DNA of 64,000 bases from Pelodera strongyloides (Eukaryota; Nematoda; Chromadorea; Rhabditida; Rhabditidae). Shown in pieces: positions 22,801 through 34,976 of this stretch. A program made the translations under genes and the position numbers. Location: the NCBI GenBank assembly GCA_036852015.1, contig JAANDG010000043.1, positions 239,501 through 303,500 of the forward strand, written 5' to 3'. The notes under the pieces were generated by a model. The model searched no databases. It had not been told where the DNA came from and saw only the letters and a list, made by a program, of their open reading frames with translations. Every line of letters starts with the position of its first letter. The first letter of the stretch is position 1.

Positions 22801-24918
22801 CGTTTTAAAAATGGTAGACTTTCTTACAAAACATTATAGACGGACAACGGGAATAACTCTACAAGTTCTGGAACTTAAAGATCCGTGCAGTATCCATCGG
22901 CGAGTGGAAATTATAAAAATTCGCAGCTATGTTTATACAGGACATTTTTTAGACAATGAACTGAAGGCAATGCACAAAAGGCAACAAGTGGAGCTTCAAG
23001 CACAGAGGGCTACATTAGAGGAAATGGTGGGCTATGGTGTTTCTATTATATTTGCAGGGTGCTAGACACTTTATATATCGAGGAATCTGGTACGCCACGT
23101 CATTGGCACGCCACTTTTATGTATTTTTTTCCCATTTTAGCGAACACATATTGCCATGTTGGAAACGGCGCTGAGCAATGCCCAGGACAGATTGGCGAAA
23201 AAGGAGAAGGTAACATCAAGTTTCCCTTATTCATCCATACCTCATCTAACAGGATTGGAGTAATAATATTCTCTATAACAACAATTTTTACACATGAACG
23301 TTCAGATGGGCGAAGAGCAATCAGCCGCTGCGGAGCGAATAGCTTATTTGCAGAAGTTATTACACGATGCAATCTGTGATAAACAGGTAGGACGAAGGCA
23401 CGCCTGACTTGATACTCTTTTGTGTCTCAAAACCTGATAAACTATTCATTGTTTCCATTGTTAATGTAGGTTTGGCGCAAGAATATTCCTTTCCAATGGC
23501 GTCTGGAGTATGTCATTACTAAAAAAAAATTCAGGCCCGAGATGAGAACCACGCAGAGGAACGTGCCCGATTGGAGATGGAAATTACTCAACTAAAGATG
23601 CATCTCAACAAGGACTTCGGAATTGGAGGCATCAAGAAGGGATCCACGAGATCGGGGGCTGAAAACTCCGAAGAGAATCTGGCAAAACTTAAAAAGGTTA
23701 GTCTTGTTTAAAGACTCTTCATGTTTATTCATAACGGTAGTCAGCTGAAGTTACTTCAATGCGTAATTCTGTATGTATTTCTAGGTAATTCACAGTAAAG
23801 ACGAGCGAATAACACAACTGGAGAAGAGCCTCATGGATCTGCAAAGAAAACTTCACGAAGAAATGGAAAAGAGAAACTCTGCACTGGACCTTCTCAGTGA
23901 TAATTTGGAGAAGAAAATCAAGAGACTTGAGGAGGAGAAATTTGATAAGGTTAGCTTTTCTTTATCTTTTTATTGTGAACTGTGAAACTGTTCTTAATTC
24001 CTATTTCGTTTTAATCTAAGAATATGCAAGGGGGATCTACTGGCTCTTGGATGGAATGCAAATACACTGCATATTTCAGGATCGTCGGATAGCCGAACTT
24101 ACCGAGAAAACAGAGCGAATGGGAGAATTACTAGAGGAGCAAAGGTTCGCACTTCATAAATAGGCGAATCTCGAAATTCTCTAATCTGTTATGACATCAT
24201 CAAACATTGATTAATTTCCAGACCATTTCACCATATCTTGCTTTAGGGACGCAGATGAAACAAGTTTCCAGTCTATTAAACGAAGACAACGAGCTGAAGG
24301 AAACGCTTTGAAGTAAGAAATGCATTATATTTCGTCCTGCCAGCTGTCATGTTCATTAATTAATGTGTATTCGTCTAACAGTCATGGTCCACGCGTGAAA
24401 TTAGTGGAAAGCAGTTGTGGTAGTTGGAAGGGATGTGTATGGTGATGTATGATTGTTTTACTTAAACTTTCTAGCAATGTTTTTTTTTTGTTTCCAGTGT
24501 TTGTGGTGACCATTCTCGTTCGTCATCCGGTTCCCACCGCACTACCCACTTACGAACATCCGGAGGCCCTTTTGATCTATTCGACTCAGCTTCTTTGTTA
24601 TCAGAAATATCAAACGGAAGACTGTCCGCTCAACAAGTCCTGCCGCCACATTATTCTTCACGGTCAGTTACATTTATGTATAACTATTTTATAGCAATAT
24701 GTACACTATTGCCCAGAATCTATGCATTCGTTCCCAAACTCGGCGCGTCCAACAAGGCAACTGGTGGCATTTACTGCAATCGTCATTACTGTTATTTCAG
24801 CGCATCAACTTTATCGTATGGTCTATTCCGACCACAGGAACCTAGTACGACACCCCCTGGGATACCACACACTCCTTCGACCAGGGATGAACCGGGGGAT
24901 CATATTTGGAATGTGTAG
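19884..24918 (+). CDS. angiomotin-like coiled-coil protein
   Basis: Seventeen exons with agreeing phases give about 580 aa: 19884-19962, 20100-20171, 20419-20477, 20582-20700, 21502-21598, 22080-22181, 22299-22414, 22556-22677, 22941-23026, 23141-23209, 23306-23386, 23535-23696, 23785-23949, 24080-24144, 24247-24312, 24498-24662 and 24801-24918. A Ser/Gln-rich N-terminus (about 1-140) precedes a coiled coil (about 145-480). The coiled coil resembles the angiomotin domain in ARLQQLETAHEEIAKEYTNL and in THIAMLETALSNAQDRLAKK. In other animals AMOT proteins sit at cell junctions and bind YAP and Kibra WW domains through PPxY motifs, and PDZ proteins through the C-terminus. Here a PPHY motif lies at 536-539, after rather than before the coiled coil, and the protein ends WNV. 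The ATG lies 7 bases after an acceptor. It could instead be a different coiled-coil family, but the two AMOT-like blocks are specific. Confidence 0.75.
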
Positions 24919-25247
24919 ACATAGTAATGTATGTACGACTACTTTATTCTCCAAAATGCCCTTTCATTCTGAATGAAAAGAAATGTACTTTGTGATATTT
25001 GAAAATTCCTTATGAGATATTAACTACAGTGTTGTCCCACACAAGGAACTTGAACAAGATCATTCCTGATAAGCCAGGTATAGCTTTGAATGATTACTTT
25101 TGTTGTTTACTACTTTCATAAATTCACATGTTGATTAGCATCGTACGGGTTGGACGGAAAATTGCTTACACACAGCTAGTTTAGATAGGCTCAATATGAT
25201 TCTTGACCACTTTTGTAGTTTGTACATAGAAATCGTTTTTCGTCTGA

Positions 25248-25253
25248 AATAAA
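25248..25253 (+). terminator. candidate poly(A) signal of the angiomotin-like gene
   Basis: AATAAA lies 330 bases after the stop, followed by a T-rich stretch. No closer canonical signal was noticed on this strand. Confidence 0.4.
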
Positions 25254-26432
25254 GCGTTGTTTTGAGTTATCGTATTCGTCAATGCTTTAATTAACATACA
25301 TTCTTGTCTTGAAACAATTTCCTCACAATTGAAGTACCCTGCACTTTAAATTGTAAAGTTTTTATCTTAAGCGCATTGCATCGGCCAGTAAGCAAAGTAG
25401 CGGTCTCTTTTAAATGTGTCCACTTGAATGAATCTATTTCGGCACGACAAGAAGAGACCAAGTTTCAGAAATCTTCTTCCGATTAGAGGCGGTTTCCAAC
25501 ACAGAGAAACTTTCTTTACTTTATTACATATCACAATTTTATCTTTTTTTTTTCGAATACTGAACGGCTTCCATCTTCAACCTAATGTACAAAAAGATAC
25601 GGTTATGGAGTCCTTAACGGATAATTTAAACTTTGAACACAAGTAATCTCTAAAAATTTCTTTACTTTTTTAAAACATTCATTTCTGTAGTACTATTACT
25701 GTACTCTTTTCTACGGAGCAGGGTATTTAAAAAAAAGCGCAGATTTTCCACAAGGGTGCGCAATCGGAACTAGGAAACTTGGCTACTCCTATCAAGTGTG
25801 AATAAACAGTCTATACAATTGCAGTTACGTCTACCCAACTGGTTCAAATAAACTTCCTCCCATGCAACCGTTCATTGGTGATGTGGAATCATTGCTTATG
25901 CTTGCAATTATTGCAAAATAATTTTTTTCCTCGCATTCATCCACATAAAGCTTAAAAGCGGGGGGAAACGCATAGGTAAACTGAAACATTGTCTCTGGGG
26001 TCATAGCATTGTGACAAATGAATCTAGGTTTTCTTTGTTGCACCGATGTATATTTTTTATTTTGGAGGAGGTCTCCCATGAGGCAGCGTTTCAGATTTGC
26101 CGATGACGCACTCAGTTCAACACAAATTATAGGTTATTCTCTACTCGAAAGCCTTGAAATGCAGCCGGATAAATGCTTGAAAGCGCTGTTTTTTTTTCCT
26201 TCGTGCATTCCGCCGTTCGCTTTAAAAAGTCATCAATTTAACCAAAGCGACTTGAAAAAAAAGAATGGGCGCAGGGACATGCGGAATTGGTCCACGGATT
26301 TATGTGTCTGCTTTTGTGTCAACTTGGGCCACTTTGGCTCTGTTGCTAAGTTCTGATATTTTTCATAAAAAGAAAGGATTTTTGAGTACACACATTTCGA
26401 ATATAGGCAATTGTCCGATAATAGACATTTTT

Positions 26433-26483
26433 GCATACGCTTGTCGCAGACATTTTGGCAATGCATACGCTTGTTGCAGACAT
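26433..26483 (+). repeat. short spaced direct repeat
   Basis: GCATACGCTTGTCGCAGACAT and a copy with one change recur at a 30-base spacing (26433-26453 and 26463-26483). The repeat is intergenic and of unknown significance. Confidence 0.55.
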
Positions 26484-26905
26484 CTCTCTGTTTTGTTTTT
26501 AAATGCATACCTTAGTGTGCTGCCCTCAGTGGTCGAATTTACTAACCTAGAATGCAGAATTCACTGCTTTGTTGTTTGCCTAAAAAGATCTAGCGCAATC
26601 TGACAACTCATGTGGGAGTTTCTTAAACAACAACAGTTAAGCAACAGTAAAATACAGTATTTTCTTAAATTGAAGCGTATACCCGAATTTCCTTGCTGAA
26701 TGAAACGAGGGTTTTCTTTCAGCCAGTACGTAATGCCTTTCACTTCATTTCTCCATAAATCGCTCCACCTCTATATATTTCTCTAGACCCTTTTGTGTGC
26801 GGCTGCCTGCACCAATGAGTTTCCTAATGTGCCGAAAGCACTTTATACGCATCGTCTGATTTCCTTCTGATCAAAGGTAGAAAACGCTCAATGACGTGTC
26901 TGCGT

Positions 26906-26924
26906 TATATATATATATATATAT
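26906..26924. repeat. (TA)n microsatellite
   Basis: An uninterrupted TA dinucleotide run of about 9.5 units lies in intergenic DNA. Confidence 0.8.
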
Positions 26925-28967
26925 GTATTGTTTATTTTGCTTTCTCTAACCGTAGCGTACTCTTTTCGTTCCATTATATTAATTGTGCTATTATAAAACT
27001 AAAAGTAATCTTTCTTGTCTGTGTTAGAATCGACAACGTATCATATGAGGGAGTAGTAGTGTTCATGACGACACTCGGGGCAGAATGATCCTTCAATGCT
27101 CCGACTAGTCGGGACACCGACGGAAGGGCTTGTTAGGAACTTGCCACCATTTCACCATAGTGTGTTATGCACTTGTCATTCATGCGCATGGATAGGCGAG
27201 TTTCCCCTGGCTGGTTTCTGGTTAGGTCATAAACATTTGGACCCTTACTTTTCCTCTGAATGATTTGTTCTATACATTTTAACGGAGAAGCGCTCCCTTT
27301 CGTCAATCACACTAATTTGTTGACCTTTGTGTCTACACGCTGTTCCATGCCAATCTCTCAAATGGACTATCGTTATTCCACTTCTAATTTTAAAATAACT
27401 AGGGAATGTCTGATTATATGACAGGCTCGTCTCAAGAGTGGTTCGTAATTTTGTCTCTTCATAATACACCAATTTATCATTGTTGGATTGGACAACAGCT
27501 GTTTATTGAATGATCAACAGGGCAATCATTTACAATAGAGCCTTGTGCATGGGCTTTTTATGTATGGCTGTTTTAATTTGATACCCTCCAATTAAGAAAA
27601 ACCTTTTCAAGCAGTTGCACTTGAGCGCGACTTTAAATGTTCTTTTGTACCGTAATGCTGAATAGGACAATATATTTCAATCTGGGAAATTACATAACGC
27701 GTATAGGAACGGTTTAAAATGAGGCTAGATAAAGTGACCGACCTGGAAATCGAAAACAATAATATTTATAGATTCATAGTTTGTTTTCACTTTCTTTCTG
27801 TGTTTCATTTTGCACTCAATCAAACAATTCAATCACAATGCTCTAAGGGCACTCTTGCTTGATTTCTTCCGAACTTGTATTTCTTAGACGAAACTTGGAT
27901 CTCCTATCCTTGCCAAAACTATGATCGTCTGGGAGGGCACAGCTGACGTGACCCTCTAGCGATTCCTTCTCTGAGAACAAATATTCTTTTAAATTGAACA
28001 GACGCTCGGCCGCCAAAATTTACGTATAAGTTTTGATGTTTTTTTTATGTCGCCTCTCGTTTACAGCTGTTACGTTAAGAATCACGTAGTAATTGTGTAC
28101 TAAAAATAATGCAACCCACCTGTTTGGTAACAGCAAAAACATACAAACATACTTGATACCCCGCTTGATGCGTACGTGATCTTTCCGGAGCATATTTATC
28201 AACATACAAAGTGCGTCTCTGTTCCTGAAGCAAAGCTCAAAGGCGCACGTTAAACTTTCCTTTTCAGGGAATTTTACGCGTGATGTTTTGAGACCACTTA
28301 ATCTCCCACTTTTTTGTTTATTCCTCTCTTTACATTCAACCAAAAAGAAAGCCTCCCACTTAACCAATTATTGCACAACTTTGGAATTTGGACGAACCAA
28401 AACTCCTGCTGGAAATGGCCTAAGGTGGACGAACTTGCTTGTAGTTGGCAGGAGTCACTCGTGACTCACACTAGGGTACAGTTAAATCATCTTACGATTA
28501 GCGAATAAACTGCTTTCTCGTTCGATATCGAAACCCTTTTCTGACCTTCTGAATAGTATTCTGCCTGAGATCGTGTTTTCAAAATAATACCAATCATGTA
28601 TGAAGTAAAATAACGAAAACTTTCGTGTGGCTTGAAATGCTCCTTGAAACTGATTAATTTATCATGAACCACTGATTCGTCTAGCGAAAATAAATCCAAC
28701 AGGTGTCAGATCCTTTCTCAAACGTTAAACGCCAACGGAATCTGCCGATCGTGTTTATTACTGGTTTGAGTATATTAATGTGAATACACTTGTTAAAATT
28801 ATTGTGGACCACATTTTTGCTAGTTGCTGGTAATTGAAAGTTTGTTTCGGTGTTCTGTCTCTGACGACCATCTTACTGTATATTCTGCCACATTTTATAT
28901 AAGTATATGTATGTCCATTCCAGCATTTTGCAGATTTGTGGATGACAGTAGTTTGTGGCAGTAAATT

Positions 28968-31900
28968 ATGCTTCTTGCCCCATACGTATTCACTGCTATA
29001 CTTTGGTTAATCGTGGAATGTTTGGAAGGTTTGTTTTCTTAATAATTTTAATTCTCTTTGATAAATTGTTTCACTTTTCTGCAGGATTTGAATGAATCTT
29101 TCATTTAAAGAGTTGTTTTTAGAGAATGAGATCCCTCAACATTATGGTATTTCGGAACATATTCTCCGACGATACAACAGGGATTTAATTCCAAAGAAGA
29201 ACCTTAATGAATCCGTGGTGGTTCGCTTTAGTATGGAACTATATCAAATCATTGAAGTGGTGCGAACTTTAGTTTCTTCCCTAGTAACTGAAACTATTTG
29301 AAAATAGTTCTTTATAGTCAGCCTTGAATATTTGATAAGCAACTATTTCAGAATGAACCACAGCAGTACTTGATGCTCAATTCCTGGATCGTTGAGGTCT
29401 TTTATTTATTCATTTGAAACCATTCTAATGAGCACATAATATTATTTTGGTTATGTGCTAAATTATAATTATAATAATAATTTATTACGCACACATATAA
29501 TTCATGAGAAAAATATATGCAACGTACAGTTTTGTTGAGTAAAGCAACAGTAGCACAAATAAATTAGTGATTATAGAGATGGGTTGACAGTATGCTCGGA
29601 TGGGACCCTGATTCCTTTGATGGAGTGACTGAAATAATGATACCCCACTCCAAAATATGGCTTCCTGATACCACACTCTACAACTCGTGAGTTCCAAACT
29701 TCACTGAATTTTATTGTCCCATGAAGAAAGCTCAAAAACATTGTCGAAACAAGACTTTTCAGGTTAACGTTGAAAATGAGTAGGCCAAGGTACTGTATCG
29801 CATGACTTTATTTTGGTTAGGGAATGCTATATTGAATTGTTGTCGTATTGCTTGAATGCCTCTATATTTGCTGTAACTTCAGCCTCGTAATGGATGAAAG
29901 TGCAACACAGAGACTTCTCAATGCAAAACTTACTTCTTCCAACGAGTCCGGGGGTGCATATATCGAGATGCTTTACCCAACTATTTATAAATTGAGCTGC
30001 AATCTTGATTTGAGGTCAGCGAACACTTTTAGAAACAACAGTTGTAAACCACTAATATAGTTGACTAATTGTAAGGTAACTCACCTTTTCGCTGTTGCGG
30101 ATTGCACCTAGGGCTCAAGTTATGTGTTTTATTTTTTTCTATTTTAAGTTCTAGTGCAGTTAGATCCGTTGTGCTGCGGTTGTCTGTCTTACTTTTTTAA
30201 CTGAGAGGGAAAAAAAATCCGGAACACATTTGTTTTTCAGATTCTTCCCATTTGACGTACAAGTTTGCAAGTTGACATTTGGAAGTTGGACCTTCGATAA
30301 TACATATATTGACTATTTTCCGTACAATGCTTCTCAAGCAATTGGAATAAGCAATTGCATAGAGAACGAAGGATGGCACGTTCTTGGCACCATTGGTAAC
30401 TTGTCTATCCTATTTATCGTCTGCCTGAAGGCATCATTGGAAACAAAATAGGCTTCGTAGTTACGTGTCATTTCAGTTGAGCGAAAGGAACTGAAGTATA
30501 CGTGCTGTCCAAATAACTACACTCTCCTCGATTTCTATATTCATATTCAGAGGAAACCTCTATATTACGTTATCAACCTTATCACACCAACCAGTATTAT
30601 TACTCTGATTTCAATTGTTGGATTTTTCAGGTGCGGTTTTTTTTTCATCTTGCTATCCAAGTTTGAACTAGATATTAGTTTAAAGAAGATGGAGAACAAT
30701 TAGGATCCATAATGTCGTAGATCTGTTGAATAATTTCTTCTACTTCACTACTTGTTTTCTTTTCAGTTCATCTTCGATTAATGAATTACGTCAAGAGAAG
30801 ATCACTCTTGGAATCACCACTCTCCTTTCGATGTCTATTCTGATTCTGATGGTTTCGGATAAGATGCCCTCGACGTCATCATTCATTCCGTTAATTGGTA
30901 GATATATTGGACTCTGTATATCCAAACATTTACAATCATCGCGCTGTGTATGGTGATCAAACTCTAGCATTCTATTTAAACACTGGATATTCAGGCTGGT
31001 TCTACACATTTATGATACTACTGATATCTGTGGCAACACTTGCTGCATCTATGGTTATTTACGTGCAAAAACAGGCAAGTAGAGTTGTACTGGATTCTAT
31101 GTTAGTTGCCGCCATATTAGTTGCCGACCAACTAAGCTCTTTTGTGTTTCGAACTTTGTCTTAAGGCGATGATAAATTCTGTTATTTCGGAGCGGAAAGA
31201 AGACATCAAATTTATCACAGGAGGGCCTCACTGTCCCGTTTTCTTTCAAAGACGGACCCCGACATTAGAATGATTTCTGGAAAATCTTTTATCCTCTAAT
31301 TCTAAAGCACAACTAAATTCCAGGGCATTATTGGAAAACCACCACCTGCTCAGACAATGCGGTGGGCACGCAGAGTTGGCAAATTAGTAAGGATGGAACT
31401 TCCTCTACTTATGAAACAAGCTTATGCTGCCAAGGCTAGGGTGAGCATACATCATTGCATTTTTCAAATTACTTGGCTAGACGAGACCAAGGTCCAAATC
31501 CCAGCAACAATTCAATCGTCTGCTTTATTTCATCTGCCTAACATTTCACCGCAAAAAAGACCACTTGAGACACGGGTCGCTGTGGGCAGTAACCCTCTGG
31601 GGACCCATCATTTAATCGTCCGAATCTGGTCTCAAACATTCGGAAACACACGTATGGGGTTTCCCCTGCATAAAAGTGGTGACACTGAAAGGGAAGGAAG
31701 CAATTGTTCTGACAAATAAATGATTGAAAAAGAACTAACTCTTTAAGCTCCTTAGCTCGATCATTGCTTATACTTCATTGTAATCTTCAACAATTCAGGA
31801 GGAAAAGCTGCGGATGGGCAATCGACGAAAGCAGAGTCTATGGCAAAAAGTGTACAAAATGAGCAAGGTGCGTGTGTTTGTATTTATTTACATTCAATTA

Positions 31901-34146
31901 ACACAAACGCTTCATTTAACAACATACATGCAGGATATTTGCATCATTGTCTTTATTTCCCTTTCTACGATCTGTTTAAAGAAAACTACAAAAACCTGTG
32001 CCTTTTATTCGTAGCAGACATCTCTTGTCTTTTAGTTGTGTACTATAATTTCCTTCCACAATAAAATAGCTTTGGTTGGATAGGCCTAACTGCAATAGAA
32101 AAGCTGTGCTCCATGTGCTAACAGGCTCTTAGAGGGTCGGGGTCACGTCACGGTTAGTTTGCTCGTATTTTTATTAAGTGTAAAAAATTCACGTCAATAT
32201 GTTCCCAATATCAAATCACAAACTCAAGCACTCATTTAGATATACTCAGTTTTGTCTCAAGCCCCAACCTTTAAAAAGAGGTACAAGCTAACGATCGCGT
32301 ATCGACCCTGACCTTTTAATACGGTTGAAATTCGGAATGAAATTTCTCTTTTTCTAGAGCAGTATATTCGGGAGCGATAATGATTGCCAGCGAAAATTTG
32401 GTGTTATTTCGGTATGTGTGTTTACAGCCCGAGATATCCAAAACTGTCTGTTGCAGCTTTTTAAACACTGATTCATTTTGTTATTCGTCACACGGAAGCC
32501 CACAAAAATAGTTGAGATGTTGCATTTCTTAAGCAAATGTATTTTCAAACAAGTGCACACAATTGTTTGAAAAAACAACAATTTTGGTACAATCACTGTC
32601 ATCTTTTCTTTGAAGGTTGTGGTTTGTACAAGCACTCGTTCAGCTTCGAATTTTTGTCTGCACCATCTTGTATTACCGCAACTTTGCACCCACGGAAAAA
32701 GGGTACCCGCTTTTCATCGCGCCATTAGAAAAAGATTCGAGAGAGTTTTTGTGTGTTCGCTTTGGCACGAGAGGAATTCCGGACCCTTTTTTCATGGTTA
32801 CGAACCTTTTTACAAAAACTAACAATATTTATTTTCTCGCGTTTTGCAGAACAGCCTCAACTCAGTACAAGAAGATAAGGTGTGTTATACAGATGTGTCC
32901 AATTGCTTTTTTTTAAATACCATGTGCGTCTTTTTGTTAAAAACAAGGACAACGTTGGTTCTTCCTTTCGATTATCGTTCTTATCTACCCGCGTATTTGT
33001 GTGTTTTTCATGCTTGTTACTACCGCCTGCTTTCCCTTTGTGTGTGGTGGTATTCAGTCAGTGATACTTCTCTTTTTCGCACCGCATAGATGCTAGGACT
33101 ACCTTCTACGTTGTCACTCGGCTGGTGTCTTTTGCTAATAATCTTTCCATTTTTGGCAACGTCGGTAAGATATTTTTCCAATTTTCCCGACAATTAAACA
33201 AATGTGAATAAATGGTCGGTTCAGGTGGTCAACGCTCTCAATGGCGGTCGTTCAAAGGCAAATCTGCCGAACTCAACAACAAGTGAGCCGATTACTGGGA
33301 AGAAGAGCATCGTTTTCAACTTGGATCAAGACAAAAGTGCGTTTCTCGAACTGATTGATCATATTATAAGGTTAAGTTCAACTGGAACATCGACAAGATT
33401 TATTTAGTTCTTATTTTTCATTTATCCGATCTTACTGATTGCGTATCACTGGAAGGTTGTTCTGATGAGACATCCTCTTTTGTGTTAGCCTTTACTTTTT
33501 TTAACTTCATATCCACTATGTTACAGTTTCTGAATCGCCAAGTCCACTCAAGTCTTCACTTGTTGATCTAACTCCAATGATAGACGACGATGAAACTCCA
33601 GACGATTACAAGGTGCTGTTGAACTGATATACGTACAAATATGAGGAGTCAGTTGTCTTCAGAATTCTTGGTGTCATGAGCATGCTTTATCTCATTCGTT
33701 CAGCCACTTCCTAAGAAACCGGGACGTCTTCTGTGGACTCAGAGTTGTGCCAGCTACGATACGTTAATGAAAAACGTCGTTGATCCAATCACAGCAAATC
33801 CATGTGAGTAAAGTTTTCATTATTACGCCATAACGACTGTTCTACGGAATTTTCCTATAATCGTGGGGAACTCACAAGTCCCAAAAAAAAAGACATGATG
33901 CAAACGTGACATGATTCATAATTGAAAATTTCCAAATTTCATATTTTAGACCCAATCTCACCAGGATCTGAGAGACGCAATCTGGCTCAATTAGAGTATG
34001 ACTGGTTGGCAGCAGTTGTCGAACGAATTTGTTTCATTGTTTTCCTTATTTTATTCGTATTGATGTCATTTGGAATCAATGGAATTGGTCTCTACTATTG
34101 GTGGACTGCTGTACCAAACAAACACGAATATACAGAAGAACAATAA
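28968..34146 (+). CDS. nicotinic acetylcholine receptor alpha-type subunit, probably DEG-3 group
   Basis: This is a cation-permeable Cys-loop ligand-gated channel subunit. Exons are 28968-29028, 29123-29259, 29352-29396, 29577-29686, 29883-30014, 30241-30395, 30477-30630, 30767-30897, 30995-31074, 31324-31440, 31799-31867, 32850-32879, 33090-33164 (optional), 33225-33375, 33527-33612, 33704-33803 and 33950-34146, giving 609 aa or 584 without the optional exon. A signal peptide (MLLAPYVFTAILWLIVECL) opens the protein. The Cys-loop has 13 residues between cysteines (SC...FFPFDVQVC). Vicinal cysteines YTCC mark an alpha subunit. M1 contains YYVINLITPTSIITL, M2 EKITLGITTLLSM followed by VSDKMPSTS, and M4 VVERICFIVFLILFVLM. 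The VSDxMPxTS sequence after M2 suggests the DEG-3/DES-2/ACR-20/ACR-23 clade, which includes monepantel targets; that placement is inference. The intron after M3 uses a GC donor. The donor at 33376 is weak. Confidence 0.93.
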
Positions 34147-34976
34147 CGGGCATGACATGAGCTTTACATTCGTTTTTGTCAAAAGCGGTATTAATCTTCT
34201 TTTTTTGGTATGTTTCAGTTTTGACTCACCTTTAGCTTTTTGTTCTGCTACGTTTTTTTTGCTTTCTGTCTTCGTTTAGCGACATAAGGGTCGTCAAACT
34301 TGTTGTCACAACGTTATATATGCAACATATTTTATGATAGTCCGACAAGGATTGTGGATTAATTCTCATTTATTTGAATTCAGACAGCCTCATATAGGAA
34401 CGCAGAGCATACCTAAATTTGTTCGGGTACCACTTTAAGTGATTTTCTTCATGACGTTGAAGAGATATAATATTGTTTTAATCTTCTGGTTTCTTTTGAG
34501 ATATTGTCTTTATTCGCAGCACAAGCTGTGTATTAACCAGGAAACTAGCGTAACTACTGTTGAGATTCGTCCTGTTCTTTTATAGAAACATGTTGTTTAT
34601 ATAAAAGAAATATGTTCTTTGACATAAACATTTTATTGTTGCATTTTTCAATTTTTATGCAAAAAACTCAAAAGTTATTATTCTAGTTGAGCTATGTTGG
34701 TTCCAGCACCTAAAGGGAATTTGCCGTGCAAATTTTCCTCATATTAGCAATAGTCATCAGGAACAAAGACCTAACAATATGTATATGCCTAAGAAAATGC
34801 CGCCAGGAATATGCCTACGAATAAAGGTGACAAAAATATCACAAATTTCTGACAGATGCACAAAATCACAGCAAAATACATGAGTGTTTCTTCTTCATAT
34901 TTACAGAACATATATCCAAACCCTTTTGCACTGGAGGCAGATATAACTGACTTTGACTTCAGTTAAAAAAGCACAT
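34147..34976. other. convergent 3' region between the nicotinic receptor and HMIT copy A
   Basis: It holds the two 3' UTRs. A possible poly(A) signal for the minus-strand transporter (TTTATT on plus) lies at 34632-34637. Nothing else was recognised. Confidence 0.45.

Larger units (their letters stand above)
24919..28967. other. intergenic region, 4 kb, no gene recognised
   Basis: It holds the 3' UTR of the angiomotin-like gene and the upstream region of the nicotinic receptor gene. It includes a (TA)n run and a short spaced duplication (listed separately). Open frames are short, AT-rich and without family resemblance. Confidence 0.45.

Noticed and set aside
22811..22940. Possible extra exon in the angiomotin-like gene after an ATTATAG acceptor
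   Set aside because: In phase it hits a stop within five codons, while skipping it joins 22677 to 22941 in perfect phase with a continuous coiled coil.
29761..29777. Short exon VNVENE-like after TTTTCAG in the nicotinic gene
   Set aside because: The phase does not fit the preceding exon; joining 29686 to 29883 gives LYNS followed by LVMDES in phase, as expected for the family.
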